NCBI GenBank assembly: GCA_023417985.1
Contig: JAEZDV010000131.1
Coordinates: 1 to 7,719 of the forward strand
Direction: 5' to 3'
Length of the DNA stretch: 7,719 nt
DNA from: Actinomycetes bacterium
GTDB taxonomy: Bacteria > Actinomycetota > Actinomycetes > Mycobacteriales > Mycobacteriaceae
A model generated the notes under the pieces. It worked only from the letters and a program-made list of their open reading frames with translations. It had not been told where the DNA came from and made no database searches. The translations under genes were made by a program, and so were the position numbers. Positions within the stretch are counted from its first letter, which is position 1. Every line of letters begins with the position of its first letter. Shown here piece after piece: positions 5,758-7,719 of this stretch.

Positions 5758-6900
5758 CGCGCGAGGTCCCGTGCCGACCGGTTGCGCGACGGCCTCGCGA
5801 TTCCGGTTGAGCCATCGGGTGCTGATCCATCGTGCTGCGGGGACCTCGACGGCCCGGTAGACCACCTCGGCGACGAGTCCGCAGCCGATGAGCAGGCAGA
5901 CGATCGCTCCGGTCTGCCCGACCACGCCGACGGTGTTCTCGTAGATCCGGTACATCACGAGGGTGTGGGTGAGATAGATGGCGTAGCTGCGTGTAGCCAC
6001 CCAGTTGACGGACCGCAGGTGCGCGAAGCGCCCGTCGTAGCGGGAGACGAGCACGACGCAGGCGAACACGACTGTGATCGTCCACAGATAGCGGGTTCCG
6101 GCCCAGTAGACCTGGGTGTCGGTGGCGAGCACGATCACGTGGACCTGCGCCAGCAACGCCAGGACGAGCCCCCGCCCCGAGATCAGGCCCGCCCACCCGA
6201 GGTAGGCGATCTGCCCGAGGAACACCGTCGGGAGTGTCGCGGCGATCCTCGACAGGAACGGCACGCTGTACGGCTCGGGGATGTACAGGTTGTAGACGAG
6301 CACCAGCATGCACAGCACCGCCCCGAGCACGGGGATGACGACCGGGTTTGCTCGTAGAAGCGAGCGGCCGGCGACGCAGTACAGGTAGAAGACGATCTGA
6401 ACCGCGAGCGTCCACGTCACGCCGAGGACGGCTACCTGCGGTTTCAGGAAGAATGCGCCGAGCACGAAGCTCAGTGCGGCCTCCGAGTTCGAGATGCCGG
6501 TGTGCCCGCTGAACATCCCGTTGATGCCGAGGCGCACCAGGATGATCGCGGCGAGGATGCACACCCAGAACGCGGGGAGCAGGCGCGCGGCGCGGGCGAT
6601 CAGGAAGTGCCGGCGCGATTGCCGCATCGCCGAGCGGGTGATCAGCAGACCGGTGAGCATCATGAACGCCGCGACCCCGACGAAGGACAGATGCTGGTTG
6701 AGCCCCGCTCCGTCGACGAAGACCCGGTACACCACGTCGATCCCCCACCACCCGGTTCCGAGATCGTCGATCAGGTAGAAGGAAATGTGGGAATACACGA
6801 CCGCGAGCACTGCCGCGAACCGCAGCAGATTGATGCCTGGCAGATCCACGCGCGGTGCGTCGACCCCGCTCGCGGGTTCGTTCAGGAAGGGCCGATACAC
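5755..6900 (-). CDS. Acyltransferase-3 family membrane protein
   Basis: A 381-residue polytopic membrane protein of the acyltransferase-3 family, whose members transfer acyl groups, often acetyl, to sugars, lipids or antibiotics at the membrane. The substrate is not predictable here because no polysaccharide or natural-product genes adjoin it. The conserved first helix reads INLLRFAAVLAVVYSH, with Arg27 and the key His38. The second block has a Phe-x-x-Leu-Thr-Gly turn (79-84) and the basic HFLIARAARLLPAFW segment (98-112). About ten hydrophobic segments follow, including WTLAVQIVFYLYCV and SYAIYLTHTLVMYRI near the end. Length is normal for a stand-alone member without an SGNH domain. GTG at 6900 lacks a ribosome site but has TAACAT exactly six bases upstream. 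The gene is divergent from sodA and probably cotranscribed with msrA nine bases downstream. Confidence 0.9.
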   Translation of the reverse strand: MYRPFLNEPASGVDAPRVDLPGINLLRFAAVLAVVYSHISFYLIDDLGTGWWGIDVVYRVFVDGAGLNQHLSFVGVAAFMMLTGLLITRSAMRQSRRHFLIARAARLLPAFWVCILAAIILVRLGINGMFSGHTGISNSEAALSFVLGAFFLKPQVAVLGVTWTLAVQIVFYLYCVAGRSLLRANPVVIPVLGAVLCMLVLVYNLYIPEPYSVPFLSRIAATLPTVFLGQIAYLGWAGLISGRGLVLALLAQVHVIVLATDTQVYWAGTRYLWTITVVFACVVLVSRYDGRFAHLRSVNWVATRSYAIYLTHTLVMYRIYENTVGVVGQTGAIVCLLIGCGLVAEVVYRAVEVPAARWISTRWLNRNREAVAQPVGTGPRA

Positions 6901-6906
6901 CGCCCA

Positions 6907-6912
6907 ATGTTA
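6907..6912 (-). promoter_or_regulatory. Putative leaderless -10 element for the acyltransferase
   Basis: On the minus strand TAACAT is followed by six bases (TGGGCG) and the GTG start at 6900. This is the TANNNT-N6-start pattern of leaderless promoters. A weak TTGCGG lies about 19 bases upstream as a possible -35. No purine-rich ribosome site competes with this reading. Confidence 0.52.
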
Positions 6913-6937
6913 AGGTTCGGCCCACAGCCGCCCGCAA

Positions 6938-6962
6938 TCGGTCCAGGTCGACCGAGGTTTTT
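6938..6962 (+). terminator. Intrinsic-terminator-like hairpin in the divergent region
   Basis: TCGGTC (6938-6943) and GACCGA (6950-6955) form a perfect 6-base stem with a 6-base loop, followed after two G by five T (6958-6962). On the plus strand this has the shape of a rho-independent terminator, which is rare in such GC-rich DNA. No plus-strand gene ends upstream, because the neighbour is the divergent acyltransferase. It may stop antisense transcripts before the sodA promoter, end an unrecognised small RNA, or be chance. Confidence 0.35.
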
Positions 6963-7051
6963 GCTGGTAGCAGGACTGTCGGCAGAGCTCCCCGGCCCGA
7001 AATCCTCGATTCTCGCAGCGCAGGTCAGGAGCCGCTTCCTCACGCGTCCGG

Positions 7052-7080
7052 GTGACACTCGATCTTGCACGAGGTGTACT
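7052..7080 (+). promoter_or_regulatory. Possible sodA promoter
   Basis: GTGACA (7052-7057, five of six matches to TTGACA) and TGTACT (7075-7080, four of six matches to TATAAT) are separated by 17 bases. Transcription would start near 7087, giving a leader of roughly 110 bases before the sodA GTG. The tandem repeats at 7094-7134 would then lie just downstream of the start point, a usual position for repressor sites. Positions 6963-7051 show no other feature I can support. Confidence 0.35.
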
Positions 7081-7093
7081 TATGAGTTGGGGT

Positions 7094-7130
7094 GGAAACC
7101 CACACAGTGTTGGGAAACCACACAGTGCTG
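7094..7130 (+). repeat. Tandem 19/18-base direct repeat upstream of sodA
   Basis: Copy one (7094-7112) and copy two (7113-7130) lie end to end. They differ by one missing C and one T-to-C change; the shared core is GGAAACC then ACACAGTG then TG. Each copy also carries a dyad: CCCA/TGGG centred near 7106 and ACCACA/TGTGGT centred near 7125. Dyad centres 19 bases apart suggest paired protein sites on nearly the same face of the helix. Together they lie 65-105 bases before the sodA start codon. Confidence 0.6.
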
Positions 7131-7134
7131 TGGT
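7117..7134. promoter_or_regulatory. Operator-like dyad in the sodA leader
   Basis: Perfect 6-base arms ACCACA (7117-7122) and TGTGGT (7129-7134) flank six central bases CAGTGC. The site overlaps the second tandem repeat and extends just past it. It could bind a dimeric regulator of sodA, or form a leader-RNA stem. It does not look like a Fur, IdeR or SoxR consensus that I can recognise. Confidence 0.35.
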
Positions 7135-7165
7135 GACACCCGCAAGGCACGGAAAACAACCGCAC

Positions 7166-7193
7166 GGGCCCTACCGGGCTCACAGAGAAGGGA
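7166..7193 (+). promoter_or_regulatory. sodA leader hairpin and ribosome binding site
   Basis: GGGCCC (7166-7171) and GGGCTC (7176-7181) can pair as a 6-base stem with one G-U pair and a TACC loop. It ends just before the strong Shine-Dalgarno GAGAAGGGA (7185-7193), whose GGG ends six bases ahead of the GTG at 7199. The ribosome site fixes the usual sodA start; the hairpin may protect the leader or influence initiation. Confidence 0.5.
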
Positions 7194-7198
7194 CCCTC

Positions 7199-7719
7199 GT
7201 GGCTGAGTACACACTTCCGGAACTGCCCTACGACTACGCAGCGCTCGAGCCGCACATCTCGGCGAAGATCATGGAGCTGCATCACGACAAGCACCACGCG
7301 ACGTACGTCGCCGGTGCCAACACCGCCCTCGAGAAGCTGGCCGAGGCCCGCGAGAACGGCACCCTGGCAGCCCAGGCAACCAAGCTCGAGAAGGATCTCG
7401 CCTTCCACCTCGGTGGTCACACCAACCACTCGGTGTTCTGGCAGAACCTGTCGCCGGAGGGTGGCGACAAGCCGGAGGGTGAGCTGGCCGCCGCGATCGA
7501 CGACGCGTTCGGTTCGTTCGACAAGTTCCGCGATCACTTCTCCGCGAACGCGAACTCCATCCAGGGCTCCGGCTGGTCCATCCTGGCCTGGGACTCCATC
7601 GGTCAGCGCCTGCTCATCGTCCAGCTGTACGACCAGCAGGGCAACATCCCGATCGGCCTGACCCCGCTGCTCATGCTCGACATGTGGGAGCACGCCTTCT
7701 ACCTGCAGTACCAGAACGT
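7199..7719 (+). CDS. sodA: Superoxide dismutase SodA, Mn/Fe family (3' end cut by window)
   Basis: SodA converts superoxide to oxygen and hydrogen peroxide. The first 173 codons are present; by comparison with about 207 residues in mycobacterial homologues, some 34 C-terminal residues lie beyond the window. The start AEYTLPELPYDYAALEPHIS is typical. Metal ligands are His28 (in LHHDKHH), His77 (in GGHTNHSVFW), Asp161 and His165 (in DMWEHAFYLQY), with the gateway Tyr36. At the residue that is His145 in the M. tuberculosis iron enzyme this protein has Gln146 (YDQQGN), which points to manganese. No signal peptide is seen, though mycobacterial homologues can be found outside the cell. GTG at 7199 has a strong ribosome site, but the frame stays open upstream to an ATG at 7082 that also has one. 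The gene is divergent from the acyltransferase-msrA unit, and its leader carries tandem repeats. Confidence 0.97.
   Translation, partial: MAEYTLPELPYDYAALEPHISAKIMELHHDKHHATYVAGANTALEKLAEARENGTLAAQATKLEKDLAFHLGGHTNHSVFWQNLSPEGGDKPEGELAAAIDDAFGSFDKFRDHFSANANSIQGSGWSILAWDSIGQRLLIVQLYDQQGNIPIGLTPLLMLDMWEHAFYLQYQN

Noticed and set aside
4925..6937. 670-codon minus-strand frame spanning msrA and the acyltransferase
   Set aside because: Both real genes are in other frames on the same strand with complete motifs. This frame is Arg-rich and has no domain.
6901..7198. tRNA or riboswitch in the sodA upstream region
   Set aside because: No cloverleaf, T-loop consensus or known aptamer core could be found. 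The local hairpins are explained as terminator-like and leader structures.
7040..7693. Minus-strand frame opposite sodA
   Set aside because: sodA on the plus strand has every ligand and motif of its family. The opposite frame has no recognisable domain.

Overview
The window looks like ordinary chromosome from a high-GC actinobacterium of the mycolic-acid group. Rhodococcus or a close relative is most likely. The reasons are the roughly two-thirds G+C composition, frequent GTG starts, an F420-type luciferase-like oxidoreductase, an Rv1733c-type two-helix membrane protein, a DUF4328 protein next to a GlpQ-type phosphodiesterase, and a mycobacterial-type SodA. The pairing of a GlpQ1-like gene, a DUF4328 gene and a nearby sodA resembles, from memory, the M. 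tuberculosis Rv3842c-Rv3843c-Rv3846 neighbourhood. No mobile element, CRISPR array, tRNA or rRNA is visible.

Layout. (1) Positions 61-3183, minus strand: a rhodanese, a zinc-ribbon plus DUF4328 membrane protein and a glycerophosphodiester phosphodiesterase form a tightly coupled operon with 1-base and 4-base overlaps. A DUF5926 gene follows after 35 bases and appears to have its own leaderless promoter. A hairpin closes the unit at 34-51. (2) Positions 3184-3402: a divergent intergenic region with a DnaA-box-like cluster. (3) Positions 3403-4338, plus strand: an LLM-class F420-dependent oxidoreductase. It converges on (4) 4342-4947, minus strand: an Rv1733c-family membrane protein whose own promoter region contains a 15-base palindrome. 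(5) Positions 5077-6900, minus strand: an acyltransferase-3 membrane protein followed 9 bases later by msrA, with a strong hairpin terminator after msrA. (6) Positions 6901-7198: a divergent control region with a terminator-like hairpin, a likely sodA promoter, tandem 19-base repeats with dyad symmetry, a leader hairpin and a strong ribosome site. (7) Position 7199 to the window end: the first 173 codons of sodA, plus strand, cut by the window edge.

Functional reading. MsrA (methionine sulfoxide repair), SodA (superoxide removal), a rhodanese (sulfur transfer) and an F420 oxidoreductase give the region a redox flavour, though they sit in separate transcription units. The gene content is conventional. 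The more interesting signals are regulatory. Three genes show an exact TANNNT-N6-start arrangement typical of leaderless actinobacterial transcripts. sodA has repeat operators and an in-frame upstream start with its own Shine-Dalgarno. A DnaA-box cluster lies between the rhodanese and the oxidoreductase. I found no convincing undescribed multi-gene system.
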